This document shows positions 1 to 9,895 of a stretch of DNA of 64,000 nucleotides, piece by piece; the first letter of the stretch is position 1, and each line of letters begins with the position of its first letter. Under the pieces are notes generated by a model, which saw nothing but the letters and a program-made list of their open reading frames with translations, did no database searches and had not been told where the DNA came from. The stretch comes from Chengkuizengella sediminis (lineage in GTDB: Bacteria; Bacillota; Bacilli; Paenibacillales; KCTC-33759). The stretch lies in contig NZ_SIJC01000002.1 in the NCBI RefSeq assembly GCF_010078385.1, forward strand, positions 485,393-549,392, given 5' to 3'. A program made the position numbers and the translations under genes.

Positions 1-210
1 TATATTTACTATAATAGTATAGCGTATAAAAGGAGAATTGTAACAATAAACCATTTTTCAACTAGTTTTGATGTCAAACCATAAAGTTATAAATATCTTT
101 TGATTAAATCAGCTTTACATTTCTCCTTATTTTATACATAATTGGTAATACTAAAACTCGAAAAGGTCTTATAATCAGAGTTTTCACAAAGCAGTTAAGG
201 GAGTATCGAG

Positions 211-1668
211 ATGGAACTAAATAATATCGTCACAATCGTTGTATCATTGATTACAATTATAAATATATTACTTGCAGGAATAGTTATTTTTATTGAAAGA
301 AGAAATATTGCTTCAACTTGGGCTTGGTTAATGATATTTTTGTTTATCCCTATTTTAGGCTTTTTATGTTATTTGTTTTTTGGCAGACAGGTGAAGAAAA
401 AGAACTTTTATCACTTGTCTTCTAAAGAAGAAAATTATCTCAAATCAGCAGTAAATGAACAGGTACAGAAGTTAAAGTATAGTGATGAATTTAGCAAAAA
501 CCATTTAATGAGCGAACAAAATAAATTACTTCTAATGAATTTAAAGTCAGCTACTGCTCTAATCTCAACAGACAATGAAATTGATATTTTTAATGATGGT
601 CAAGAAAAATTTGACGCATTATTCAGAGACATAAAAGCTGCTAAACAAGAAATAAATATTCAATATTACATCATTCAACCAGACTCCCTAGGGTTGAAAC
701 TTCGAGATGAACTTATTAAAAAGGCTAAGGAAGGTATAAAAGTTCGTGTTTTGTACGATGAAATTGGTTCAAGGAAAATCAAATCTTACTTTTTTAAAGA
801 ACTTGTTTCAAATGGCGGGGAGGTTGAAGTGTTTTTTCCTTCCTTTTTAAAATTAATTAATTTCCGTATTAACAATAGAAATCACCGAAAACTGTGTATT
901 ATTGATGGAAAAGTAGCTTATATTGGTGGTTTTAATGTCGGAGACGAGTACCTTGGAAAGAATAAAAAGTTTGGCTACTGGAGAGACACTCATTTACGAA
1001 TGAAAGGGCAGGCTGTAAATCACATTCAAGGAAGATTTTTTTTAGATTGGTATCAAGCAAAAAGACAGTATAACCATCATATTGAACAGTTTATGTTCCA
1101 AAATAAAAAACATACAGGAAGCAGTCCAGTTCAAATTGTGGATAGTGGACCTCACTCTGAAACAGAACATCTAAAATATATGTATATTAAGTTAATCATG
1201 GCAGCTAAAAAAAGTGTATATATTCAGACACCCTATTTTATTCCTGATGCAAGTTTTATGGATGCTTGTAAAATGGCGCTATTAACAGGTGTTGACCTTC
1301 GAATTATGATTCCTAATAAACCAGATCACCCTTTTGTGTATTGGGCTACTCTGTTACATGCTGGAGAATTGTTAAAATATGGTGCAAAGATTTTGCTATA
1401 TGAGAATGGATTCCTACATGCAAAAACAATTGTAGTGGATAAAGAAGTAGCTTCTGTAGGTACTACGAATATTGACATGCGTAGCTTTAAATTAAATTTT
1501 GAAGTGAATGCGATTGTATATGATGAAAAAGTGGCGGGAAAATTAGATGAAATGTTTATTCAAGATTCACGACAAAGTTCGGAACTAACTATTGAAAAAT
1601 ATAATGAAAGGTCATTATTCATTAGGTTTAAAGAAGCGATTTCACGTCTGTTATCTCCTATTTTATAG
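211..1668 (+). CDS. cls: Cardiolipin synthase (phospholipase D superfamily)
   Basis: A 485-residue membrane enzyme that joins two phosphatidylglycerol molecules into cardiolipin and glycerol. Two hydrophobic segments (about residues 5-28 and 37-57) form the PLDc_N membrane anchor, ending in FFGRQ. Two PLD domains follow with complete HKD catalytic motifs: H225-K227-D232 in NHRKLCIID and H403-K405-D410 in HAKTIVVD. The length matches bacterial Cls proteins. The ATG is preceded by AAGGGAG with good spacing. It stands alone, with its own upstream region and no close downstream partner. The family assignment is secure; which Cls paralogue it is cannot be told. Confidence 0.93.
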   Translation: MELNNIVTIVVSLITIINILLAGIVIFIERRNIASTWAWLMIFLFIPILGFLCYLFFGRQVKKKNFYHLSSKEENYLKSAVNEQVQKLKYSDEFSKNHLMSEQNKLLLMNLKSATALISTDNEIDIFNDGQEKFDALFRDIKAAKQEINIQYYIIQPDSLGLKLRDELIKKAKEGIKVRVLYDEIGSRKIKSYFFKELVSNGGEVEVFFPSFLKLINFRINNRNHRKLCIIDGKVAYIGGFNVGDEYLGKNKKFGYWRDTHLRMKGQAVNHIQGRFFLDWYQAKRQYNHHIEQFMFQNKKHTGSSPVQIVDSGPHSETEHLKYMYIKLIMAAKKSVYIQTPYFIPDASFMDACKMALLTGVDLRIMIPNKPDHPFVYWATLLHAGELLKYGAKILLYENGFLHAKTIVVDKEVASVGTTNIDMRSFKLNFEVNAIVYDEKVAGKLDEMFIQDSRQSSELTIEKYNERSLFIRFKEAISRLLSPIL

Positions 1669-1860
1669 AAATTTTAAAAATTATTATGCAAGGTACAATC
1701 TCGATTAAGTGGTCTATATTCTTAAGAACTAATTTAGTGGTGAGTGATAACATGTTCGTTATTGTAGGCATAATGAAATCAAAGTGAGTCATACTACGTG
1801 TAGAACGGTTATATATGTAAATATTCTTTTGTTGAATCAGGTAAGGGAGACAAAATTGTA

Positions 1861-2604
1861 ATGGAAATTAAACTACCAAGTGAGATTAATGATCTTAAAG
1901 ATATAAAACAAATTAAAGCAATAAAATCGGATTTATTGAGATTCATGATGCCTTACAAGTTTGCATTAAGTGAAATAATTACGAAAATTGATATATTAAA
2001 ACAGGAATTTCAATATATTCATGAAAATGATCCTTTTGAACATGTAAATTCTCGCATAAAGTCTCTTGAAAGCATTATTAAAAAGACGAAAAGGAAAGGT
2101 GTTGACCTTTCTTTGACATCTATAAAAGAAAACATTCGAGATATTGCTGGAGTGCGAGTCACTTGTTCATTTGTTTCTGACGTTTATGTAATCAGTGAAA
2201 TGCTGCAAAAACAAAAAGATATCAAAGTTATTGAATATAAAGATTATATTGAAAATCCTAAACCAAACGGTTATCAAAGTCTTCATCTAATTATAGAAAT
2301 ACCTGTTTTTATGTCAGATCGAGAAGAGCATATCTATGTTGAGATTCAAATCCGAACGATCGCAATGGATTTCTGGGCAAGTTTGGAACATAAAATTTAT
2401 TATAAGTACAATAAAGAAATTCCTGAAAAGATGAGAATTGAACTGAAAGAAGCTGCAACCACAGCAATGCAGTTAGATGCAAAAATGGAGAAATTAAATA
2501 GAGAAGTGGACAAAATAAAGGAAGTTAGTAACTCTGAAAAAGAGATACCAAATTTAAAGAAAAATAATGAAATATCACCTCTACCTTATGAATTTTTAAA
2601 ATAA
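1861..2604 (+). CDS. Small alarmone synthetase (GTP pyrophosphokinase, RelQ/RelP type)
   Basis: A 247-residue RelA/SpoT-type synthetase that would transfer pyrophosphate from ATP to GTP or GDP, making (p)ppGpp. The synthetase domain spans about residues 45-190, with DIAGVRVTC, PNGYQSLHL and VEIQIRT, which are core motifs of the family. There is no HD hydrolase, TGS or ACT domain, so this is a stand-alone small synthetase (YjbM/RelQ or YwaC/RelP group) and not full-length Rel. A lysine/glutamate-rich helical tail follows. The start is supported by AAGGGAG just upstream. It is monocistronic and ends at a strong hairpin terminator. Confidence 0.88.
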   Translation: MEIKLPSEINDLKDIKQIKAIKSDLLRFMMPYKFALSEIITKIDILKQEFQYIHENDPFEHVNSRIKSLESIIKKTKRKGVDLSLTSIKENIRDIAGVRVTCSFVSDVYVISEMLQKQKDIKVIEYKDYIENPKPNGYQSLHLIIEIPVFMSDREEHIYVEIQIRTIAMDFWASLEHKIYYKYNKEIPEKMRIELKEAATTAMQLDAKMEKLNREVDKIKEVSNSEKEIPNLKKNNEISPLPYEFLK

Positions 2605-2632
2605 AAACAGAATTTATGATTTATGTATATGT

Positions 2633-2660
2633 AAATAGCCCAGTCAATGGGCTATTTTTA
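2633..2660 (+). terminator. Intrinsic terminator after the alarmone synthetase
   Basis: AAATAGCCCA and TGGGCTATTT form a 10-bp stem with a 5-base loop, followed by a T-run. Confidence 0.85.
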
Positions 2661-2765
2661 ATGAATTAGTGGTTATTTTTTCTATAAGATGAATCTTAAT
2701 CAAATAATTGTAAGATATTACTTGTATTAATACAAAAACGATCATGATATCATTATGAATAGAAA

Positions 2766-2779
2766 TGTAAGCGCTTTCT
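2766..2779 (+). promoter_or_regulatory. CcpA catabolite-responsive element (cre)
   Basis: TGTAAGCGCTTTCT matches the cre consensus TGWAARCGYTWNCW at every position. It lies about 27 bp before the start codon of the secreted PLD-like protein, where bound CcpA would block initiation or elongation. This predicts repression by preferred carbon sources; it is an inference from sequence alone. Confidence 0.7.
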
Positions 2780-2806
2780 TTACTTTAATAAAAGGAGTTG
2801 TGATTT

Positions 2807-4753
2807 ATGAATAAATTAAAAATAATTCCCATAGTTTTGTCATTAATTTTATCTATGTGCATTCCTAATGTAATAACAGTAAATGCAGCTGAAGGGGATG
2901 TGGTAATTAATGAAATTGCATGGATGGGTACAAATATTAGTAGCAACGATGAGTGGATAGAGCTATATAATAATACAAATTCACCAATTTCTTTAGATGG
3001 ATGGTCATTAAATGCCATAGACGGCACGCCTAGCATTCAATTAAGTGGAACCATTGCTGCTAATGATTACTTATTATTGGAACGAACTGATGATTTTACT
3101 GTTCCAAATATAACTGCAGATATTATTTATACTGGTGCATTAAGTAATACAAGAGAAAATTTAGAGTTAAGAGATGAAAAAAACAACTTAGTAGATGTAG
3201 TTGATGATTGGTACGCAGGTGATAATAATACAAAAACAACAATGGAGAGAATTAATTCAAATTCAGCTTCAATTGCCTCCAACTGGAGTAATTCTAGTGT
3301 CACTTATACTGTAGGTTACGGTACTCCAAATCAACTGAACTCGGTGATTGAATCCATCGGTTGCAATACTAATGATGAGCGTTTAAACAATGTTTCTAAT
3401 GAAGCAGGTGCTATTAATGTTTATTTCAATAAATGTGCTTTAGAAGAATACGCAAATTTTCAAAACCAAGCCAATTATAATATCAATTTAGAAGATCGCT
3501 TAATCCAAAGATTAAATGAAGCTACAACGGTAATAGATATGGCTGCATATGAGATTAACTTACCTAAAATTGTAGATACGTTAATATTGAAAGCAAATGA
3601 TGGAGTAGATGTACGATTTATTGCTGACTCCAAAGATGCTGATGACCCAAGTAACTTAGAACGATTTGAGTTAATGAGATTATATCTAGAAAAAATGGTC
3701 AGAGGTCTAGATGGAGTAATTGGTACATCTGATGATATACAGGTATTCTCTGACTCACCAATGTTTGTTGTTCAAGATGTTACAAAAAGAATAGAGTATG
3801 GTTTACCTTCTGACTTTAGTGATTTTCCTGAAGTGACAGTTCAAGTTGGAAGTTCAGATCAAACAGGTCACATGTTTGTGAATGCTGAACAAAAAGGAAT
3901 TGACTCCTACTATTCACCTAACACACAAATGCATAATAAATTTGCAATTATTGATGAAAAGTGGGTATTTACGGGAAGTTGGAACTATACTGTAACAGGT
4001 CTATACGGCACTGATGAGAATATGGTAAATGGGGTCTTAGGTGGAAATCAACAGCATGTAGTTGAAGTAAATAGTGCAGAACTCGCATCGATCTATGAAG
4101 TTGAATTTAATGAAATGTGGGGAAGTAGTACACTAACTCCTGACCCGGTTAACTCTGACTTTAATACTCGTAAAACAGATAACACTACTCATAGTATTGA
4201 TATTAATGGAACAACCGTAGAAGTGTATTTTTCCTCTGGTGACAATGCGTTAGGTCGTGTTAAAGATATCATTAAGAATGAGGCTGAATATAGTACCTAT
4301 TTTACAATATTCGCTTGGAGTGACCAACCAATATTAGATGAGTTAAAATACAAATGGGAAGGTTCATATTCAGATTTACAGGGTGCTTTAACTGGATTTG
4401 ATGTAAGAGGAGTTTTTGATTCTAGCTATTGGAGTCAATGGTGGTCAGCAAGTGTTGATATGACTGGGAGGACAGCATCACAGTCAAGTAATGGAAATCC
4501 AAATAATCGTTGGGCATATTCTGCGCCGGTATTTCAAGATAATGAATCTAGAAAACTCCATAGTAAGACAATGTTAATAGATGTAGATACCACAAGTGAT
4601 CCTACAGTTATAGTTGGCTCTACTAATTGGAGTGAAAATGGTAATAACGTGAATGATGAAAATTTATTAATTATTCATAGCGATGAGATTACAAATCAAT
4701 TTTTACAAGAATTTAATGCTCGATACCAAAACGCTGGTGGGAATATAAAGTAA
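2807..4753 (+). CDS. Secreted phospholipase D-like protein with N-terminal lamin-tail domain
   Basis: A 648-residue exported protein. Residues 1-28 form a signal peptide ending VNAAEG. Residues about 30-130 look like a lamin-tail domain (VVINEIAWMG, DEWIELYNN, LDGWSL). Two PLD-type domains follow with HKD motifs: H376-K378-D383 in MHNKFAIID and H585-K587-D592 in LHSKTMLID. The fold predicts phosphodiester cleavage (phospholipid or extracellular nucleic acid); the substrate is not shown. The RBS AAAGGAG and an upstream cre site suggest a catabolite-controlled scavenging enzyme. It is monocistronic with its own terminator. A secreted nuclease is as plausible as a phospholipase, because lamin-tail domains often accompany extracellular nucleases. 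Confidence 0.85.
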   Translation: MNKLKIIPIVLSLILSMCIPNVITVNAAEGDVVINEIAWMGTNISSNDEWIELYNNTNSPISLDGWSLNAIDGTPSIQLSGTIAANDYLLLERTDDFTVPNITADIIYTGALSNTRENLELRDEKNNLVDVVDDWYAGDNNTKTTMERINSNSASIASNWSNSSVTYTVGYGTPNQLNSVIESIGCNTNDERLNNVSNEAGAINVYFNKCALEEYANFQNQANYNINLEDRLIQRLNEATTVIDMAAYEINLPKIVDTLILKANDGVDVRFIADSKDADDPSNLERFELMRLYLEKMVRGLDGVIGTSDDIQVFSDSPMFVVQDVTKRIEYGLPSDFSDFPEVTVQVGSSDQTGHMFVNAEQKGIDSYYSPNTQMHNKFAIIDEKWVFTGSWNYTVTGLYGTDENMVNGVLGGNQQHVVEVNSAELASIYEVEFNEMWGSSTLTPDPVNSDFNTRKTDNTTHSIDINGTTVEVYFSSGDNALGRVKDIIKNEAEYSTYFTIFAWSDQPILDELKYKWEGSYSDLQGALTGFDVRGVFDSSYWSQWWSASVDMTGRTASQSSNGNPNNRWAYSAPVFQDNESRKLHSKTMLIDVDTTSDPTVIVGSTNWSENGNNVNDENLLIIHSDEITNQFLQEFNARYQNAGGNIK

Positions 4754-4764
4754 GTAATTAATTA

Positions 4765-4799
4765 ATACCATCCTTATGAATGAGGATGGTATTTTTATT
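4765..4799 (+). terminator. Terminator after the PLD-like gene
   Basis: ATACCATCCT and AGGATGGTAT form a perfect 10-bp stem with an 8-base loop, then TTTTTATTTT. Confidence 0.85.
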
Positions 4800-4964
4800 T
4801 TATCAGACATTCTTATTAGAAAAATTATAATTGTGTGTTTAGTTCACGAAAATGGCTTGTGGTATGAACTATTTTTTTTCATGTGAAATTTGATAAAATA
4901 GAGGCATATATAAATTATATCTAGATGGTTAGCCCCAAAAGTAGAAAAGAGGGATCTTTTTATA

Positions 4965-5510
4965 ATGATACAACAAAAACAATACCCCCAGGAATACATT
5001 GACTATTTAATATATTTCCATGCTGAACGTGACTATTTTGAATGTCATGAGATTTTAGAAGAATATTGGAAAGAAAAAGAAAGACCTGAATTGGATGAGG
5101 CTTGGGTTGGTTTGATTCAGGTTGCTGTTTCCTTGTATCACCAACGTAGAAATAATATCAACGGTGCGGTTAAAATGATGCGGAGTGCAATCACTAATCT
5201 AAATGCAAAGGACCTACACATTTTAGGCATCAATGCTGAAGCTTTTATAAACCAGCTTGAGGAAAGATTAAAAGAACTAACATCAACAAAGTTAATAAAT
5301 TATTCAGATTTAAATATTCCATTGAAGGATGATAAATTAATGGAAAGATGCAAACAAATTTGTAAAGAAGAGAATTTATCCTGGCAAAGTCCCAGTGATC
5401 TTTTGCATAAGGAACTTATTCATAAACATACTTTAAGAGATCGTACAGAAGTGATCAAAACGAGAGAATGGGCTAAAACTCAAAAACTTAAAGATGACAA
5501 AAAAGAGTAA
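4965..5510 (+). CDS. DUF309 domain-containing protein
   Basis: A 181-residue soluble protein. Residues about 8-75 carry the DUF309 signature: FHAERDYFECHEILEEYW, followed by WVGLIQVAVSLYHQRRNN. The family is a small helical bundle with conserved His and Glu residues; no reaction has been assigned. The C-terminal half is highly charged (many KE/DR pairs). The start ATG follows AGAGGGATC at workable distance. It sits alone between two terminators, so context adds nothing about its job. Confidence 0.82.
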   Translation: MIQQKQYPQEYIDYLIYFHAERDYFECHEILEEYWKEKERPELDEAWVGLIQVAVSLYHQRRNNINGAVKMMRSAITNLNAKDLHILGINAEAFINQLEERLKELTSTKLINYSDLNIPLKDDKLMERCKQICKEENLSWQSPSDLLHKELIHKHTLRDRTEVIKTREWAKTQKLKDDKKE

Positions 5511-5537
5511 TCTCAAACCTAAAATTTTTCTGAATCT

Positions 5538-5581
5538 AAAAAGCATCTCAAACTAATTTGATAAACGTTTGAGATGTTTTG
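5538..5581 (+). terminator. Terminator after the DUF309 gene
   Basis: CATCTCAAAC and GTTTGAGATG form a 10-bp stem, extended by an A-run on the left and a T-run on the right. It could work in both directions. Confidence 0.75.
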
Positions 5582-6181
5582 CTAAGTTAACTCTATCCTC
5601 AAATGATTTAAACTAGCCCTCTATTAAATGATTAGGTGTAACTCTAATATAGTCTCTATCACTTGGAATCAGTAGCATTATCGATATCAAGTCCAGTTTG
5701 AATCCATACTTTGGTATTTCCTAGAGTTAATGGGGTGTCATGACAGTTAATAAATAAAAAAGTGTGACATTTGTTGAAAAATTGTCACACTTAGCATATA
5801 ATATGGTCATACCATTATACATTAAGACGTTTATAAAAATGAAAGGTGGTGATAAAACTGTGTAAGTATTGGACTGTTACATAAAGCGGAACTAGAACTC
5901 AACGTCATTTTATACAATTCAAATATTTCCAAGAACATTCCACAAAGGAAATCCATATCCTTGATCCTGTCACCTCTAATAACCATAAATTCAATTTCTT
6001 CAATTTAGACACTTTACTTATGTGATAACTATTATTCAATATTATGTTATCCTCTCTTAAATAAATCATTTGTAGTTAATGATAAAAATGGATGAAGTAT
6101 AGATGGATATAAACTTTGAACTTCTACTTTTTCCTGCAGTTTATTGATATTTACACAGAACAAACAAAACATGACATGATA
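5582..6181. other. Long intergenic stretch before the collagenase, with a hairpin and a toxin-like leader
   Basis: There is no convincing protein gene here. Visible parts are a 9-10 bp hairpin (AGTGTGACA 5761-5769 pairing with TGTCACACT), a possible -10 (TATAATA) right after it, and GAAAGGTGGTGATAAAACTG at 5841-5860, which resembles the leader and RBS of small type I holin-like toxins. The reading frame after it stops at once (TGTGTAAG), so any toxin gene is broken. The remainder is AT-rich with no structure that I can name. Confidence 0.45.
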
Positions 6182-6195
6182 TGTAAGCGTTTACA
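6182..6195 (+). promoter_or_regulatory. CcpA cre site upstream of the collagenase
   Basis: TGTAAGCGTTTACA fits TGWAARCGYTWNCW fully and is a perfect palindrome apart from the central CG step. It lies about 77 bp before the GTG start, so it predicts CcpA repression of the protease gene. Confidence 0.72.
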
Positions 6196-6271
6196 ACCAA
6201 GGGAGGTGGTATATTTCTGTTATTTTTTAAAAGTTATTATTGAAAGATTATAAAATCGGAGGTATATTCTA

Positions 6272-9200
6272 GTGAAATTATTTAAGAACAATATATTAGG
6301 TAAAATGTTTCTTTTATTACTTTCAATCAGCCTTATTTTCCCCTCGAGTTACAGTGTTTTTGCGCAACATTCTAAAAAACAGAGTTTGAGTCAAGAACTA
6401 CGAGCGCCAGTCTTTCCAATTCAAAAGTTTGATCAAACAGAACAAAACGAAAAAAGTATTCATGTAAAAGATAGCTCAAAGCTTGAACGATATCGTCCCA
6501 CCAGACCTCCAAGAAATGATGGACAACAGGCATTGGATAAATTAAGGGTAAGCATTTCTTCAAATCATGAATACACATTTGATGATCTTGTTCGTTTATC
6601 TTATTCAGATTTAGTAGGGGTATTAGAAACGATAAGTACGGATGAAATTTCAGATTTTTGGACGTATAGTCAAGATGTTGTTGATTTTTACAGTGATCGT
6701 CAACGCCTCTTGTATCTTATTGATGAAATCGAATACAAAGGTTCTCAGTATACAACTAGTGATGGTAGAGGTATTGCTACATTAATGGAAGTGTTAAACA
6801 AAGGCTTTTTATATCGATGGGATTATGGTGATCCTGACATGGCATTTTTAGATGATTTATCTTTTAGGGGGGAAGTCACTCCAGCTGCCCTCTCCGTGAT
6901 GAACAACCCAAACTTTACCCTTGGGACGGATACTCAGGAAGCAGTAGTGGCTGCGACAGGGTATTTAATCAATCACACTACAACGGATCTAGATATTTTT
7001 GATGAGGCTTATTCTGTGATTAGATCCTTTAATGATCGAGTAGATACGTATATTACAGACCTTTCTAAAACAGATGCAATATATGCTTTATTAAGTGGAG
7101 CGGAATACAATATGTATTATAACTATCGTAATGGAACATACAACTCTCCTGAACAAGCTCCGTGGTATGGACAGATAGATACATTTTTTAATGAAGTGGC
7201 TGATATTTTAAATTTTGATCAGTTTGCAAACACGGATCATGAATGGTTAATTGATAACGCCGTCTTTGTGATTACTGAAGAAGGAAGATTTCATAGTAAC
7301 GCTAATTTTGCATTAAACACATTTAATGACTCGTTAAATTTATATCCTTATTATGGCGGGATATATTTAGCCCTTGCAGCAGCCGTTGATGATTTAGGAG
7401 GCAACATTAACTATGCTTCTATCGTTGCGGATTATGAAGATTACTATTATGGAAATCACTATAGCTTTGATGATGGAGAAATCATAGTTAAAGCAGGGGA
7501 TAGAGTATCTGAAGAAGATATTCAAAGGATTTATTGGGCAACCAAAGAAGAAAAAGCCCAATTCCATCGATTATATGGAGTAAATGAACCAGTTGAAGTT
7601 GGGAATCCAGATGATATATTAACAGCTATTATTTATAATGATAGAGATGAATATCGTATGAATTGGCACTTGAATGGAGTAGGAACAGATAATGGTGGTA
7701 TTTATATTGAAAGCTGGGGTACGTTTTTTACGTGGGACAGAGTAGTTCCAACAGATAGTATCTATGAGTTAGAAGAACTATTTAGACATGAATATTTCCA
7801 TTTCCTTCAAAGCAGATATTTAGTTCCTGGTATGTGGGGAGACACAGCGTTATATGATTACGACCGTTTAGTATGGGTTGAAGAAGGTGGCGGAGAATTT
7901 TTCGCAGGTGCAACTAGAACCGGGATTGATACCAGATCAACCAAAATAGGAAACATTCATTCCAATCCTTCTGACAGATATACATTAGATGAAGTCTTAC
8001 ACGGAACCTATGGGTCTTGGGATATTTATGATTATTCCTATGCATTTTATGACTTCATTTATAATGATCATCCGGATATTTTTGACAATGTAAAAGAATA
8101 TATCAGTAATGAAGATGCTACAGGGTTTGATCGTTATATGGATGATTTATCAAGAGACCCTAACTTAGAGGCACAATATCAAAACCATGTGCAAGATTTG
8201 GTGGATGATGGTGGTCGAGTCGTATTAGTTGAAAATGATTATTTGCTTAATCACTCTAGCAGATCTCTGTCAACTATCAGCTCTGATATCACAAATGAAA
8301 TCAGTTTAAGCAATGTGGTAGAACGTACTTATACTTCTGACTTATTGGATACCTATACCGTAGAAGGTAGATATGTTGGAGGTCGATCAAACGGAGAAGT
8401 AAATGATAGATCTGAAATGGACACTGTTGTAAATCAGGTCTTAAGAAACTTGGATACAGGTTGGAGTGGATATAGAACGGTCACAGCATATTTTGTAAAT
8501 TACAGAGTGAATTCAAGTGGTAATTTTGAATACGATGTTGTATTCCATGGTTTGCTTACTGGAGATGGCGGAGGGGGAACATCTAATGAGCGTCCTGTAG
8601 CCTTTGCTGAAAGTTCTGTAACAAATGTTGATGTAGGTCAAACTGTATCTTTCTATGGAGATCGTTCTTCTGACAGTGATGGAACTATTTCATCTTATGA
8701 GTGGAACTTTGATGATGGGTCTACAAGCACAAGACAAAATCCTACACATTCATTCTCTTCAGCCGGCAATTATAATGTAACTTTAACGGTGACAGATAAT
8801 GAAGGTGCTACGGATATGGACACGATTACAATTACTGTAGGTAACACTACACCTCCTTCTTCAGGTATCGAAACGGAACCAAATAATAGAAAGTCAGATG
8901 CTAGTATATTTACAGACAGTGTTAGTGCTTCGCTTGATGCAGATGCAGGTGATCATACAGATTGGTTTACATTTAACGTTACTTCTAGCGGTGATGTGAC
9001 GTTTGATTTAACTTATACAAGTCAGGGTTTCAATATAGAAGTTGAGGATGCAAGTGGGGTTGTAGTTGCTAGACCTCTAAGGGATAATGTAGTGAATCTA
9101 TCTGCAGGTACTTATTACATTATAGCCTATACATGGAGTGGTTATCCTCCTGTCGATTATACGATCTCTGTTTCAGGCGGAGGCGGTGGTTCTCCAAATA

Positions 9201-9766
9201 ATGCACCTGTAGCCTTCCCTGAAAGCTCGACAGCAACTGCAGATGTCGGTGAACAGGTAACATTCTTTGGAGATAGTTCTTCTGATAGTGATGGAATCAT
9301 TACGTCTTATGCATGGAATTTCGATGATGGGGATACAAGCTCAAGTCAAAATACAAGACACACTTTCACTGCTGCAGGAATTTATAATGTTTCATTAACA
9401 GTTACAGATGATCAGGGAGCTACGAATACAGATACGATTACCATATCTGTCGGATCTACAACTCCTCCAAGTGGCGCTATCCTTGAGGAAAGTGGAACAT
9501 TAAGCAGTACCAACACAGGCGTTGATTATTACTTTACTTCTGTTGGAAACGGTACGACCACCATTACACTAACCACTGGAAGTGCTAATGATGCGATCAC
9601 TTGGCAGTTATATGAAGCAGCTACGGGTACTAGAATTACTTGGGCTTCTCAAGATGGAAATGTTCATTCAAGAACGATTGATTTAACGCCAGGAACTGAG
9701 TATGAGCTTTCCGTCTATACGTGGGAGAACTTTACCATTAATTATGATGTCGTTGTAACTGAATAG
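6272..9766 (+). CDS. Secreted microbial collagenase (peptidase M9) with PKD and PPC domains
   Basis: A 1164-residue zinc protease. A signal peptide ends near residue 31 (SYSVFA). A helical activator (M9N-like) region leads to the catalytic domain with H506-E507-Y-F-H510; the third zinc ligand is most likely E538 in WVEEGGGEF, at the +28 spacing known from ColG. The C-terminal modules are PKD (about 771-858), PPC-like (865-968), PKD (972-1060) and PPC-like (1068-1164); in this family they bind collagen and swell fibrils. The start is GTG, chosen for CGGAGGT nine bases upstream. It is monocistronic and preceded by a perfect cre site. A fragment of a second copy lies downstream. The family is certain; the natural substrate is inferred. 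Confidence 0.92.
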   Translation: MKLFKNNILGKMFLLLLSISLIFPSSYSVFAQHSKKQSLSQELRAPVFPIQKFDQTEQNEKSIHVKDSSKLERYRPTRPPRNDGQQALDKLRVSISSNHEYTFDDLVRLSYSDLVGVLETISTDEISDFWTYSQDVVDFYSDRQRLLYLIDEIEYKGSQYTTSDGRGIATLMEVLNKGFLYRWDYGDPDMAFLDDLSFRGEVTPAALSVMNNPNFTLGTDTQEAVVAATGYLINHTTTDLDIFDEAYSVIRSFNDRVDTYITDLSKTDAIYALLSGAEYNMYYNYRNGTYNSPEQAPWYGQIDTFFNEVADILNFDQFANTDHEWLIDNAVFVITEEGRFHSNANFALNTFNDSLNLYPYYGGIYLALAAAVDDLGGNINYASIVADYEDYYYGNHYSFDDGEIIVKAGDRVSEEDIQRIYWATKEEKAQFHRLYGVNEPVEVGNPDDILTAIIYNDRDEYRMNWHLNGVGTDNGGIYIESWGTFFTWDRVVPTDSIYELEELFRHEYFHFLQSRYLVPGMWGDTALYDYDRLVWVEEGGGEFFAGATRTGIDTRSTKIGNIHSNPSDRYTLDEVLHGTYGSWDIYDYSYAFYDFIYNDHPDIFDNVKEYISNEDATGFDRYMDDLSRDPNLEAQYQNHVQDLVDDGGRVVLVENDYLLNHSSRSLSTISSDITNEISLSNVVERTYTSDLLDTYTVEGRYVGGRSNGEVNDRSEMDTVVNQVLRNLDTGWSGYRTVTAYFVNYRVNSSGNFEYDVVFHGLLTGDGGGGTSNERPVAFAESSVTNVDVGQTVSFYGDRSSDSDGTISSYEWNFDDGSTSTRQNPTHSFSSAGNYNVTLTVTDNEGATDMDTITITVGNTTPPSSGIETEPNNRKSDASIFTDSVSASLDADAGDHTDWFTFNVTSSGDVTFDLTYTSQGFNIEVEDASGVVVARPLRDNVVNLSAGTYYIIAYTWSGYPPVDYTISVSGGGGGSPNNAPVAFPESSTATADVGEQVTFFGDSSSDSDGIITSYAWNFDDGDTSSSQNTRHTFTAAGIYNVSLTVTDDQGATNTDTITISVGSTTPPSGAILEESGTLSSTNTGVDYYFTSVGNGTTTITLTTGSANDAITWQLYEAATGTRITWASQDGNVHSRTIDLTPGTEYELSVYTWENFTINYDVVVTE

Positions 9767-9811
9767 ATAAACGTAAAACTATATGTAAAGATGCATTGTT
9801 CATTAAATAAT

Positions 9812-9866
9812 GAAAGCGATGTCCAGATAGTCGGTTTATACTGACCTTCTTGGACACCGTTTTATG
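9812..9866 (+). terminator. Hairpin after the collagenase gene
   Basis: GTGTCC-type arms (GATGTCCAGATAGTC and CTGACCTTCTTGGACACC) form an imperfect stem with a T-rich 3' side, in the position expected for a terminator. Confidence 0.5.
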
Positions 9867-9895
9867 TTTTAACCCATCTTTTGTGAAAAAAATGT

